From assembly GCF_003268475.1 (NCBI RefSeq), contig NZ_MCIF01000002.1, positions 1,521,237 to 1,585,236 of the forward strand: a DNA stretch of 64,000 bases, written 5' to 3'. Positions 30,639-39,391 of this stretch are shown here, in pieces. The stretch comes from Thermogemmatispora tikiterensis. GTDB taxonomy: Bacteria; Chloroflexota; Ktedonobacteria; Ktedonobacterales; Ktedonobacteraceae. The stretch's first letter is position 1; every line of letters begins with the position of its first letter. The notes beneath the pieces are model-generated. The model did not search any database. It was given only the letters and a program-made list of their open reading frames with translations, and was not told the origin of the DNA. A program made the position numbers and the translations under genes.

Positions 30639-31931
30639 CTAACCTGTGGCCTGGCGCACAACCCCTAGCGAGGCAGCCAACTCTCGCGCTGTCTGCCGTG
30701 CCCAATCGCGCGTCTGGAGGATGGCTGGAATATCCGGCTGCGCCTGAGCCATCGTCGTATGGCGCTCCAGCACTGCCTCAATCAGGCGAGCGATATCCAA
30801 GAGGCCAATCTGTCCCGCCAGGAAGAGCGCGACCGCCTCCTCATCGGCCCCCACCAGAGCGCAAGGGTAGGTACCACCGTGCTCAGCGGCCTCACGAGCC
30901 AGGCGATAGCAAGGGAAGCGTACCACATCGAGGGTCTCAAAATGTAGCTGCGCCACCTGCGCCCAGTCCAGGGGTCGGATCAGCCCGCGCGTCCCAGCCT
31001 CCAGACGCAGCGGATAGCTTAGCGCATCGAGGATGGGCAGATGCATACTCGGAAGGCTCGCCTGCATTTTGATCGAGCCGTCAACGAACTCAACCATAGA
31101 ATGGATAATACTCTCAGGCTGGATTACCACCTCGATACGCTCGTAAGGGACGGAGAAGAGCCAGTGAGCCTCAATGACCTCCAGTCCCTTATTCATCAAG
31201 GTCGCCGAATCCACGGTGATCTTCGGCCCCATGCGCCAGGTTGGGTGAGCCAGCGCCTGAGCAACCGTCACCGAGGACAGCTCTGTGAGAGGAGTGCGCC
31301 GGAAAGGCCCGCCTGAAGCCGTCAAGATCAGGCGGCGCACCTCGGTTCCGTCTTCACCTCGCAGGCACTGCCATAGCGCACTATGCTCACTGTCGATCGG
31401 CAGAATAGCCACTCCGGCCCGCCGCGCCGCCTCCATCACCAGATGGCCGGCCATAACCAGCGTCTCCTTATTGGCCAGAGCGATGGTCTTACCAGCTTGG
31501 ATTGCCGCCATCACCGGTTCCAAGGCCACCAGGCCAGACGTAGCCACAACCACCAGATCCACCTGCGGCAGGGTAGCCGCCTCCAGCAAGCCAGCGAGAC
31601 CGAAAGCGAGGCGGGGCGCAGGTCGCCGCTCACGGCCACGGGCCTCAACAAGCGAGCGTTGCGCCTCCTCCCGAATGGCCGGTGTCTCCGCGAAGCAGGC
31701 TACAAGAGTCGGTGCAAATTCCTCAACCTGCTGGGCCAGCAGGGATAGATTACTATGGGCGGCCAGGGCCACGACCTCGAAGTACTCAGGGAAGCAGCGC
31801 ACCACGTCCAGCGTCTGTCGTCCAATTGAGCCGGTGCTTCCTAGCAGGGCGATGCGCCTGGGAAAGGTCTGCATCGCAGTCATCCGGCCTGCAGCCGGCT
31901 GGCCAGCTTCTTTCTCCTCATTCGATTCCAT
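30639..31931 (-). CDS. dxr: 1-deoxy-D-xylulose 5-phosphate reductoisomerase
   Basis: A 430-residue enzyme of the second MEP step, making methylerythritol phosphate with NADPH. Motifs: LLGSTGSIGRQTLDVV, LANKETLVMAG, LPIDSEHSALWQC, TASGGPFR and TVDSATLMNKGLEVIEAHWLF, giving nucleotide, metal and substrate sites. The first 20 or so residues precede family homology, so translation may start at one of the internal Met codons. It is followed by rseP with only a short gap from the stop to the rseP upstream region. Confidence 0.95.
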   Translation of the reverse strand: MESNEEKEAGQPAAGRMTAMQTFPRRIALLGSTGSIGRQTLDVVRCFPEYFEVVALAAHSNLSLLAQQVEEFAPTLVACFAETPAIREEAQRSLVEARGRERRPAPRLAFGLAGLLEAATLPQVDLVVVATSGLVALEPVMAAIQAGKTIALANKETLVMAGHLVMEAARRAGVAILPIDSEHSALWQCLRGEDGTEVRRLILTASGGPFRRTPLTELSSVTVAQALAHPTWRMGPKITVDSATLMNKGLEVIEAHWLFSVPYERIEVVIQPESIIHSMVEFVDGSIKMQASLPSMHLPILDALSYPLRLEAGTRGLIRPLDWAQVAQLHFETLDVVRFPCYRLAREAAEHGGTYPCALVGADEEAVALFLAGQIGLLDIARLIEAVLERHTTMAQAQPDIPAILQTRDWARQTARELAASLGVVRQATG

Positions 31932-32170
31932 TGCTGTATTGCCGTTTCCTTGCTGGCTCTGCCCAGGGAATATTGTAGCACGGCAGAGCGCATGCAGCAG
32001 GAGACGTTCCTGCTCTTATTCTACACTCTCGTCAGAATTCCATCTTAAGCAAGACGGTGCATGGCACTTCAGGCCAGTCCGTCTAATCGACTGCGACCAG
32101 CCTCGTCTATCAGTGACTATCCTCCCTTAGCCATTACCTGGATCTGCCAGGAAGTGAGCCGGCCAGCTGA

Positions 32171-33067
32171 TTAGTGCGGGAGCGCCAGGGCCAGCTGAGA
32201 GAAAAAGTAGAGAACAACGGCGGCGAAGAGCAGGCTATCGATGCGATCGAGCAAGCCGCCGTGGCCAGGCATCAGCTGACCGCTATCCTTCACCTGCGCC
32301 TGGCGCTTCATCAACGACTCAGCCAGATCGCCCAGGGTAGCAGCCAGCGAGAGAGCCAGGCCGAGGATTAGAGCCAGGTACCAGGGGACCTGCAGCAGCG
32401 AGCCGGCCAGCCATAGGCAAAGGATCACTGTACAGAGCAGGCCGCCGAAGACCCCCTCCCAGGTCTTGCCAGGGCTAATCTGAGGAGCCAGCTTATGGCG
32501 CCCCAGGAAATGGCCGGTGAAAAAGGCCGCGGAATCGAAGGTCCAGACGGCGGCAAAGAGCAAGAGCAGCCACCAGAGACCACGAGGGGGAGGCCAGCCG
32601 AACTGAGAGCCACGCAACAACAACAAGAGGCTAAGCGGCCAGCCGAGATAGAGAGCAAAGACGACCGTCAGCGCCCAATCGACGAGCGAACCGTCAAGGC
32701 GCTCTCGCCAAAAGAGGAGCGGGAAGGCCACCAGCAAAGCGGCGCCCAGGCTGATCTCCAGCAAGAGCAGGCGCCACTGGGGGAACATGGCAGAGATCAG
32801 CAAGAGCGTCCCCAGCCCGAAGCTCACCCAGAGCAAGGGGCGGCTACCTGAGTGCGCCATCATCTGATGCAACTCGTAGCTGCCCCAGGCCAGCACAAAG
32901 AGCGCCGCCGCAAAAGCCACCCACCCCCCCAGCCAGACCACAAGCAAGACAATAGGAATGGCCACAACAGCGGTCAGCACTCGCAGAGCCAGAGTGCCCG
33001 TCCACTGCCCGCCGCTGTCAGCAGCTCTCTTCCCTGATTGTACCTGTTTCTCAGTTGCGCGCTCCAC
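32171..33067 (-). CDS. cdsA: Phosphatidate cytidylyltransferase
   Basis: A 298-residue membrane enzyme making CDP-diacylglycerol, the branch point of phospholipid synthesis. About eight hydrophobic segments are evident. The C-terminal signature is complete: KDSGQLMPGHGGLLDRIDSL, with the preceding ISPGKTWEGVFGG. The apparent start is GTG 33067, 18 bp after the uppS stop, so the genes are probably co-transcribed. The N-terminal 25 residues are hydrophilic and variable. Confidence 0.93.
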   Translation of the reverse strand: MERATEKQVQSGKRAADSGGQWTGTLALRVLTAVVAIPIVLLVVWLGGWVAFAAALFVLAWGSYELHQMMAHSGSRPLLWVSFGLGTLLLISAMFPQWRLLLLEISLGAALLVAFPLLFWRERLDGSLVDWALTVVFALYLGWPLSLLLLLRGSQFGWPPPRGLWWLLLLFAAVWTFDSAAFFTGHFLGRHKLAPQISPGKTWEGVFGGLLCTVILCLWLAGSLLQVPWYLALILGLALSLAATLGDLAESLMKRQAQVKDSGQLMPGHGGLLDRIDSLLFAAVVLYFFSQLALALPH

Positions 33068-33084
33068 GCGATGCTTCCACCTGC

Positions 33085-33918
33085 TTAGCGGCCACTGGGA
33101 GAAGCGGTCAGCCGCCCAAAACGCCGCTGGCGCTGGCGATAGCTCTCCAGGGCCGCGCGTAGATCTTCGCGCCCGAAATCGGGCCAGAGTGTTGGTGTGG
33201 AATAGTACTCGCTATAGGCTGACTGCCAGATCAAAAAATTACTGACGCGCATCTCGCCAGCAGTGCGGACGACGAGATCGGGATCGGGTAAATCGTGAGT
33301 ATAAAGATAGGAGCTAATCACCTCCTCGGTGATCGCCTCGGGCGGCAAGCCAGCGGCGATAATACGCCGCACGGCATCGACCAGCTCGGCGCGACCGCCG
33401 TAGTTAAAGCACACACTGAGGTGGATACGATTATTATAGCGCGTCAGCTCCACCGACTCCTGGACGGCGCGCTGAATCGCAGGGGGGAGATCTTGCAAGC
33501 GACCAAGATGGCGCAGCCGCACTCCGTCACGATGCAACTTCTCCAGGTCAGAGCGGATGGTTTCCCAGAAAAGGCGCATGAGGCCCTCGACTTCTTCCCT
33601 CGGGCGGCCCCAGTTCTCGGTCGAGAAAGCATAGACGCTCAAATACTCGATATGCTCATCGACGGCGGCCTCCACCACGCGGCGGAGCGCAGCCACGCCG
33701 GCCTTATGGCCGGCCAAGCGAGGCAAATGGCGCTGAGCGGCCCAGCGTCCATTGCCATCCATGATGATGGCCAGGTGACGCAGCGGACAGCTCTGCTCCT
33801 GCTTCTGTCCCTGCTTCTGCTCCTGAGTTTGCTCCCGAGAGCGCACCTCTACCGCTGGTTGCGACTGCTCACTCTTTTTCCCTACGGAAGAGGGAAAAAG
33901 ATCACGTATCCTGGTCAA
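33085..33918 (-). CDS. uppS: Undecaprenyl diphosphate synthase
   Basis: A 277-residue cis-prenyltransferase that builds the lipid carrier for cell-wall and glycan synthesis. Motifs: IIMDGNGRWA (catalytic Asp), GHKAGVAALRRVVEAA, YAFSTENWGRP, and RTAGEMRVSNFLIWQSAYSE. The first 45 residues are an unusual Gln/Glu/Lys-rich extension (QEQKQGQKQEQ) before family homology. The start appears to be TTG 33918, with GGAGG 7 bp upstream, just after the frr stop; an internal start downstream of the extension cannot be excluded. Confidence 0.92.
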   Translation of the reverse strand: MTRIRDLFPSSVGKKSEQSQPAVEVRSREQTQEQKQGQKQEQSCPLRHLAIIMDGNGRWAAQRHLPRLAGHKAGVAALRRVVEAAVDEHIEYLSVYAFSTENWGRPREEVEGLMRLFWETIRSDLEKLHRDGVRLRHLGRLQDLPPAIQRAVQESVELTRYNNRIHLSVCFNYGGRAELVDAVRRIIAAGLPPEAITEEVISSYLYTHDLPDPDLVVRTAGEMRVSNFLIWQSAYSEYYSTPTLWPDFGREDLRAALESYRQRQRRFGRLTASPSGR

Positions 33919-33920
33919 CG

Positions 33921-34478
33921 TCAGACCTCCAAAATCTCGTGTTCCTTGAGCTTGCCGATCTTATCCATCTCCTCGATGTAGCGGTCGGTCAGCTTCTGCA
34001 GACGATCCTGACCGCGCTTCAGCTCATCTTCGGAGATCTCCTTCTTCTTCTCGCGGTCGCGCAACTTGTCCTGGACATCGCGACGGATATTGCGCACCGC
34101 CACCTTATGCTCATCCAACTTCTTATGAAGGAGTTTTACCATCTCACGGCGCCGCTCCTCATTGAGAGGGGGGATCGCCAGGCGGATCACCTGGCCATCA
34201 CTACTGGGATTGATCCCCAGATCGGACTTCTGAATAGCCCGCTCAATATCAGGGAGCAGCCTGCGGTCCCAGGGCTGGATCACCAGCAAGCGCGGTTCTG
34301 GCGCAGAGATCGAAGCGAGCTGGTTAATCGGCGTGGGGACGCCATAGTAATCGACTTGAATCCGCTCCACGAGGGCAGAACTGGCGCGACCAGTACGGAT
34401 GCTCCCCAAGTCATGGCGGAGCGCCTCCACAGCTTTCTGCATCCGGCGTTCGGCATCTCCGAAAATATCATCTACCAT
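33921..34478 (-). CDS. frr: Ribosome recycling factor
   Basis: A 185-residue RRF, which splits post-termination ribosomes with EF-G. It shows the two-domain pattern: ALRHDLGSIRTGRASSALVERI, YYGVPTPINQLASIS, IRLAIPPLNEERRREMVKLLH and VRNIRRDVQDKLRD. GGGAG lies 7 bp from ATG 34478, so the longer frame to 34580 is not used. pyrH-frr-uppS-cdsA-dxr-rseP is a widely conserved bacterial order. Confidence 0.96.
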   Translation of the reverse strand: MVDDIFGDAERRMQKAVEALRHDLGSIRTGRASSALVERIQVDYYGVPTPINQLASISAPEPRLLVIQPWDRRLLPDIERAIQKSDLGINPSSDGQVIRLAIPPLNEERRREMVKLLHKKLDEHKVAVRNIRRDVQDKLRDREKKKEISEDELKRGQDRLQKLTDRYIEEMDKIGKLKEHEILEV

Positions 34479-34615
34479 AGCAATGCTCCCATCGTAAGGT
34501 ACCTTGGATACGCACGCAGAGCCAGCGACAGACCAGGATAGAATCACGGGCCAGCGAGCCAGTCGGCGGCCAGGAAGCAAGAGACCTGGGCCTGCGGCTG
34601 GCAGCCAACCTGTGT

Positions 34616-35599
<984 letters not shown>

Positions 35600-35669
35600 T
35601 CACCTCCAATTCCACACATAGCATAGCACGCCACAAGACTGGCCAGGAAGTGCCGCTTCCTTTCCTACC

Positions 35670-36266
35670 CTATTCGCCCAAGGCAAAGCGACAGAAGCGA
35701 CGAATCACGATGTTCTCCCCGGTTTCCGCAATAACCTTGCGCACCAGGTCGCCCACCACCTGGCTCTCATCACGAATCCAGGGCTGCATCATCAGCACCT
35801 GCTCGCCAAAGAGCTTCTTGAGCTTGCCCTGAATGACCTCCTCGCGCTTGTGCTCCGGCACACGAGCCATCGAGGGGTCCTCAAGCAGTTGCTGACGAGC
35901 CTGCTCGATTACCTCGGCAGGTACATCCTCGTAATTCACATACTTCGGATTGGTGCCAGCAATCTGTAGAGCCAACTCATTGGCCAATTGGCGAAAGCTC
36001 TCACTGCGCGCCACGAAGTCGGTGCTGCAGTTCAGCTCCAGCAGGACCCCCACACTGTTGTTGTGGTGGACATAGGAGAAGACGCCTCCCTGCTTGGTCT
36101 CGCGCCCAGCAGCAATCATCTTCTCCGCCTTGCGGCTGGCCTTCGCATTGAGGATCTTGATGGCCTCCTCCCACGACTGCGCCTCCTCCAGCGCGCTCTT
36201 GCAATCGGCAAAGGTCGCCCCGGTCTCCTCACGCAACCTCTTCACATCGGCAGCAGCATAGTTCAT
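35670..36266 (-). CDS. tsf: Translation elongation factor Ts
   Basis: A 198-residue EF-Ts of the short type, the nucleotide exchange factor for EF-Tu. The N-terminal UBA-like part has VKRLREETGATFADCKSALEE; the core contains VLLELNCSTDFVARSESF, and the C-terminal dimerisation subdomain is short, as in many thermophiles. AAGGAGA precedes ATG 36266. It has its own promoter and is separated from rpsB by 820 bp, unlike the tight rpsB-tsf pair of most bacteria. Confidence 0.96.
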   Translation of the reverse strand: MNYAAADVKRLREETGATFADCKSALEEAQSWEEAIKILNAKASRKAEKMIAAGRETKQGGVFSYVHHNNSVGVLLELNCSTDFVARSESFRQLANELALQIAGTNPKYVNYEDVPAEVIEQARQQLLEDPSMARVPEHKREEVIQGKLKKLFGEQVLMMQPWIRDESQVVGDLVRKVIAETGENIVIRRFCRFALGE

Positions 36267-36296
36267 AAGGGCATTTCTCCTTCAGCGTACTCTGAT

Positions 36297-36326
36297 AGCA
36301 TACTCAGGTTTCAGCCTGACTGACAA
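36297..36326 (-). promoter_or_regulatory. Promoter of tsf
   Basis: Minus-strand TTGTCA (36321-36326), 18-bp spacer, TATGCT (36297-36302). The start lies near 36290, about 24 nt before ATG 36266. Confidence 0.6.
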
Positions 36327-37087
36327 TGACTCTCGGCCACTCGTAGACGGTTTCGAGTGCTTGACAGCTGCGGTACAGTAGGATTCTGGGCTTTGTGCGG
36401 CTCACCGGTCATCAGCCTCCTCCCCTCCAAGACCCCTCAGTGTGAGCATGCAGCCACCGGCCCAATCTCGACCAGGCCAGACGGCATAGAGAGGACCTGG
36501 CATCCACCACGGCCAGCCCCCGGAGGCGAGAAACCTTGCTGTCTTTCGGGTCTGGCACACGTGTGGTCACCAGGTCCATATCCCAACCAAGTCTCTTGGC
36601 AGCAGAGGGCGCAGCCGACAGCTGATATCTGGCGCAGGCCGCAAGCCATCCGTGCCGGTCCCGTTAGACCTGGAGCACGCGGGATAACAGAGAGAAGAGA
36701 AGAACAGGTTTGTTAAGATGAATCCAGCTCGCCGGGCTACCTGCCTTGCCACTTGCCCTCTTCGCTGTTGGGAAGCGCCTGCTGCCCGGAACATCGCTTC
36801 GTTTCACCCAGCCCCCAGCGCTGGACCGGCCAGGGCAGCTGCACTGGTCCAACCAATATCGCAGTTCTTTGTACCGCCCAGGCTCTCGCGCTTTTTCTCG
36901 TAGAGCCTAGACCAAAAGCGGGCACCAGCCCAGGCTTTTCTTTCAGGCACAAGTGCAGATAGCCACGCCTCTCCAGCTGGCGATCAGCTGGTAGGCGAAA
37001 GCAGGGTGAGCAGCACAGCAGTGCAACCAGATCACAACGAACGACAAGCGGCAGGATGGGACAAACTCGTAGGGGAGCGAGATGGCT
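36327..37087. other. Long gap between rpsB and tsf, no gene recognised
   Basis: About 760 bp with only short overlapping open frames on both strands (up to 119 codons) and no recognisable protein, RNA or repeat. Whether it hides an RNA or a decayed gene cannot be settled by reading. Confidence 0.5.
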
Positions 37088-37981
37088 CTAGGATTCTTTG
37101 GCCACCAGCTCAGGCTCAGAGGCGTTCGATGAACTCTCGGCCTCTCCACCAGTAGAGGACGTCGCCTCACGCTCACGCTGAGACGAGCCAGCAACAGAGG
37201 CTGACGCCTCCACCGCCTCCGGCGGGACAACCCCCTCTTCACCTGAAGCCGCCGCGCCCTCGGCAGGCACCTCGCTATCCTTCTGCTGCGCCTCCAGCTC
37301 GCGGCGTCCTTCAATCACCGCATCAGCGATCTTTGAGCAGAGCAGGCGGACAGCGCGAATAGCATCATCGTTAGCCGGGATCGGATAGTCGATCTCGTCG
37401 GGATCGCAGTTTGTATCGGCCAGGGCCACAATGGGGATCTCCAGGCGGCGAGCCTCCAGCACAGCGGTATGCTCTTTGCGCGTATCAATGATGAAGACCG
37501 CTCCAGGCAGGCGCCGCATTTCCTTGATGCCTCCCAGAATACGCTCCAGGCGCACCAAATCATCCTGCAGACGCTGAGCCTCTTTCTTGGGCAGACGCTC
37601 GAATTCACCCCGATCGCGTCGCGCCTCCAACTCGCGGAGATAGCGGATACGCCCTTGAATGGTCTGGAAATTGGTGAGCATACCACCCAACCAGCGCTGG
37701 TTGACATAGAACATTCCACAGCGCCTGGCCTCCTCCGCCACCGCCTCCTGAGCCTGCTTTTTCGTCCCGACGAACAACAGAGTCTCACCGCTGGCAGCCA
37801 GTTCCTTCACAAACTTGTAGGCCTCGTTGAGACGCGCCACAGTTTGCTGAAGGTCAATGATATGGATGCCATTGCGCTCCATGAAGATGAAGGGCTTCAT
37901 TTTGGGGTTCCAGCGCCGCGTCTGGTGCCCAAAATGAACGCCAGCTTCCAGCAGCTGCTTCATCGAGATAATGTTGGCCAA
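37088..37981 (-). CDS. rpsB: 30S ribosomal protein S2 with long acidic C-terminal tail
   Basis: A 297-residue S2. The core is canonical: [70 protein letters not shown] and [11 protein letters not shown]. After about residue 230 comes a tail of some 60 residues rich in Glu, Ala and Ser that is absent from standard S2. TTG 37981 is chosen: GGGAGG is 9 bp upstream and the N-terminus [11 protein letters not shown] matches family starts (usually [13 protein letters not shown]). A promoter and a hairpin lie in its 270-nt leader, as often in S2 autoregulation. Confidence 0.95.
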   Translation of the reverse strand: MANIISMKQLLEAGVHFGHQTRRWNPKMKPFIFMERNGIHIIDLQQTVARLNEAYKFVKELAASGETLLFVGTKKQAQEAVAEEARRCGMFYVNQRWLGGMLTNFQTIQGRIRYLRELEARRDRGEFERLPKKEAQRLQDDLVRLERILGGIKEMRRLPGAVFIIDTRKEHTAVLEARRLEIPIVALADTNCDPDEIDYPIPANDDAIRAVRLLCSKIADAVIEGRRELEAQQKDSEVPAEGAAASGEEGVVPPEAVEASASVAGSSQREREATSSTGGEAESSSNASEPELVAKES

Positions 37982-38228
37982 AAAACAGATCCTCCCTTTT
38001 TTCCTCCGCTCTCCTCCGATCGGCGATAGGGTTCCCCTTGCTCGCTCCTTGCGCTGCACAGCTTCCTGGCTGGCTGGCCTGCTGGTTCGCTCGCGCCCCT
38101 CCCCTCGCCACGCTGGTGCCAGGGCTGTTCAGGGTTCGAGGTACCGAGGGTATCGGGGCACCAGGGAAACGCCGATTAGAGAGCGTGTGTACTTGATGAA
38201 TAATACAACGCTACACTTGCCTTAACCC

Positions 38229-38248
38229 GCAGGAACCCTCGCTCCTGC
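38229..38248 (-). promoter_or_regulatory. Hairpin in the rpsB leader
   Basis: GCAGGA (38243-38248 on the minus strand) pairs with TCCTGC (38229-38234), about 10 nt after the predicted transcription start. It may contribute to S2 leader regulation; this is inferred only from position. Confidence 0.35.
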
Positions 38249-38257
38249 TAACTTGCA

Positions 38258-38286
38258 AGTATAGCATAGGTTGCAGATGGACGCAA
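38258..38286 (-). promoter_or_regulatory. Promoter of rpsB
   Basis: Minus-strand TTGCGT (38281-38286), 17-bp spacer, TATACT (38258-38263). The start near 38251 leaves a leader of about 270 nt to the TTG start. Confidence 0.7.
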
Positions 38287-38397
38287 GCAAGATTTCCCGG
38301 CTCACCCTACCCCGGCCCCCCCTACCTTCCTACAACCTCCCCTCTAACCGCGCTTTTAGCCCCTGCTTCTTGGAGGCCACAGTACAGTGTAATGTGT

Positions 38398-38454
38398 ACA
38401 CATATTCGCTTATGTGTGCTTTCCTATCTGGCACACGTGCATATTTGCTTATAT
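38398..38454 (+). promoter_or_regulatory. Palindromic operator pair upstream of a response-regulator gene
   Basis: ACACATA (38398-38404) and TATGTGT (38411-38417) are perfect inverted arms around TTCGCT. A related copy, CATA-TTTGCT-TATA (38440-38453), lies 40 bp downstream. The spacing and identical core suggest a dimeric regulator binding site, possibly for the adjacent NarL-type regulator. Confidence 0.5.
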
Positions 38455-38457
38455 ACT
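38429..38457 (+). promoter_or_regulatory. Weak promoter of the response-regulator gene
   Basis: TATACT (38452-38457) with a poor TGGCAC -35 (38429-38434) at 17 bp. The weak -35 and the operator near -57 would suit activator control. AGGAGG lies at about 38478, upstream of ATG 38500. Confidence 0.4.
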
Positions 38458-38499
38458 GATAGGACTTAAGACTGTACAGGAGGCAGAAAGGGTTAGACG

Positions 38500-39231
38500 A
38501 TGATTAGAGTCCTACTGGCAGATGATCATACCTTGATTCGACGTGTCGTGCGTGAGATTCTGGAGCGAGCCGGCGATATCGAGGTCGTGGCCGAGGCCTG
38601 TAATGGCCGGGAGGCTGAGGCCCAGGCCGGGGAAACGCACCCGGATGTTGCATTGATGGACCTGGACATGCCAGAATGTGATGGTTTCGAGGCAACGGAG
38701 CGTGTGCTCGCCTGCTCGCCGGAGACGCGCGTGGTCATTTTGACAGCTTCGCAACAGGAACAGCTGGCGCTGCTGGCCATCCAGCGTGGGGCCATCGGCT
38801 ATCTAACCAAGGATATCGAGCCAGAGACACTGGTAGCTGCCATCCGCTCCGCCGCGCGCAACGAAATCTCGATCCCCGGCCCCCTGGCAACGCGCGTGTT
38901 AGCTCACCTGCGCACACTGACTCTCAGCGGTAAGATCCGCGAGGTTCCTCCCGCCGATTTCTCCCAGGGCGCGACCAGTCGCGCTTTCTATTATAAGGTC
39001 CAGCAGCGCCTTCATGGTTCGGCGCTGAACCTGCCGAACCTCTCGCGCCCGCTCACGGAGCGCGAAATCGAGGTTCTTGATCTGATCCGCAAAGGTCGCA
39101 AGAACCGAGAAATCGCCCAGGAACTCAATATAGCAGAATCAACAGTACATAAGCACATTCAGAATATTTTTGAGAAGCTACATGCTCGTAGCCGCACTGA
39201 GGCCATTTATCTGCTCAGTTCACGCAACTGA
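38500..39231 (+). CDS. NarL/FixJ-type response regulator
   Basis: A 243-residue two-domain regulator. The receiver (1 to about 120) has the acidic pair D8-D9, phospho-acceptor D54 (VALMDLDMPE), Thr in VVILTAS and Lys in GYLTKD. A longer than usual linker (about 125-178) leads to a LuxR-type helix-turn-helix (LTEREIEVLDLI, NREIAQELNIAESTVHKHI). It should bind DNA after phosphorylation. No histidine kinase is adjacent, so it is an orphan. Palindromes in its own upstream region are candidate binding sites. Confidence 0.92.
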   Translation: MIRVLLADDHTLIRRVVREILERAGDIEVVAEACNGREAEAQAGETHPDVALMDLDMPECDGFEATERVLACSPETRVVILTASQQEQLALLAIQRGAIGYLTKDIEPETLVAAIRSAARNEISIPGPLATRVLAHLRTLTLSGKIREVPPADFSQGATSRAFYYKVQQRLHGSALNLPNLSRPLTEREIEVLDLIRKGRKNREIAQELNIAESTVHKHIQNIFEKLHARSRTEAIYLLSSRN

Positions 39232-39391
39232 GGGCTGATCGCTGCCTCTCGCGTACCACCAGGCGGCCATCTGTTTCCTATCATTCTGCCGCACGCTTGC
39301 TCATCGCTGTGGCTGAGGGCAGGATCAAACCGGGCAGGCAGAACAGGCCCGTGCTGCCCTCAGCTCACAGGTGTGGCCTGCCACCGCTTGC

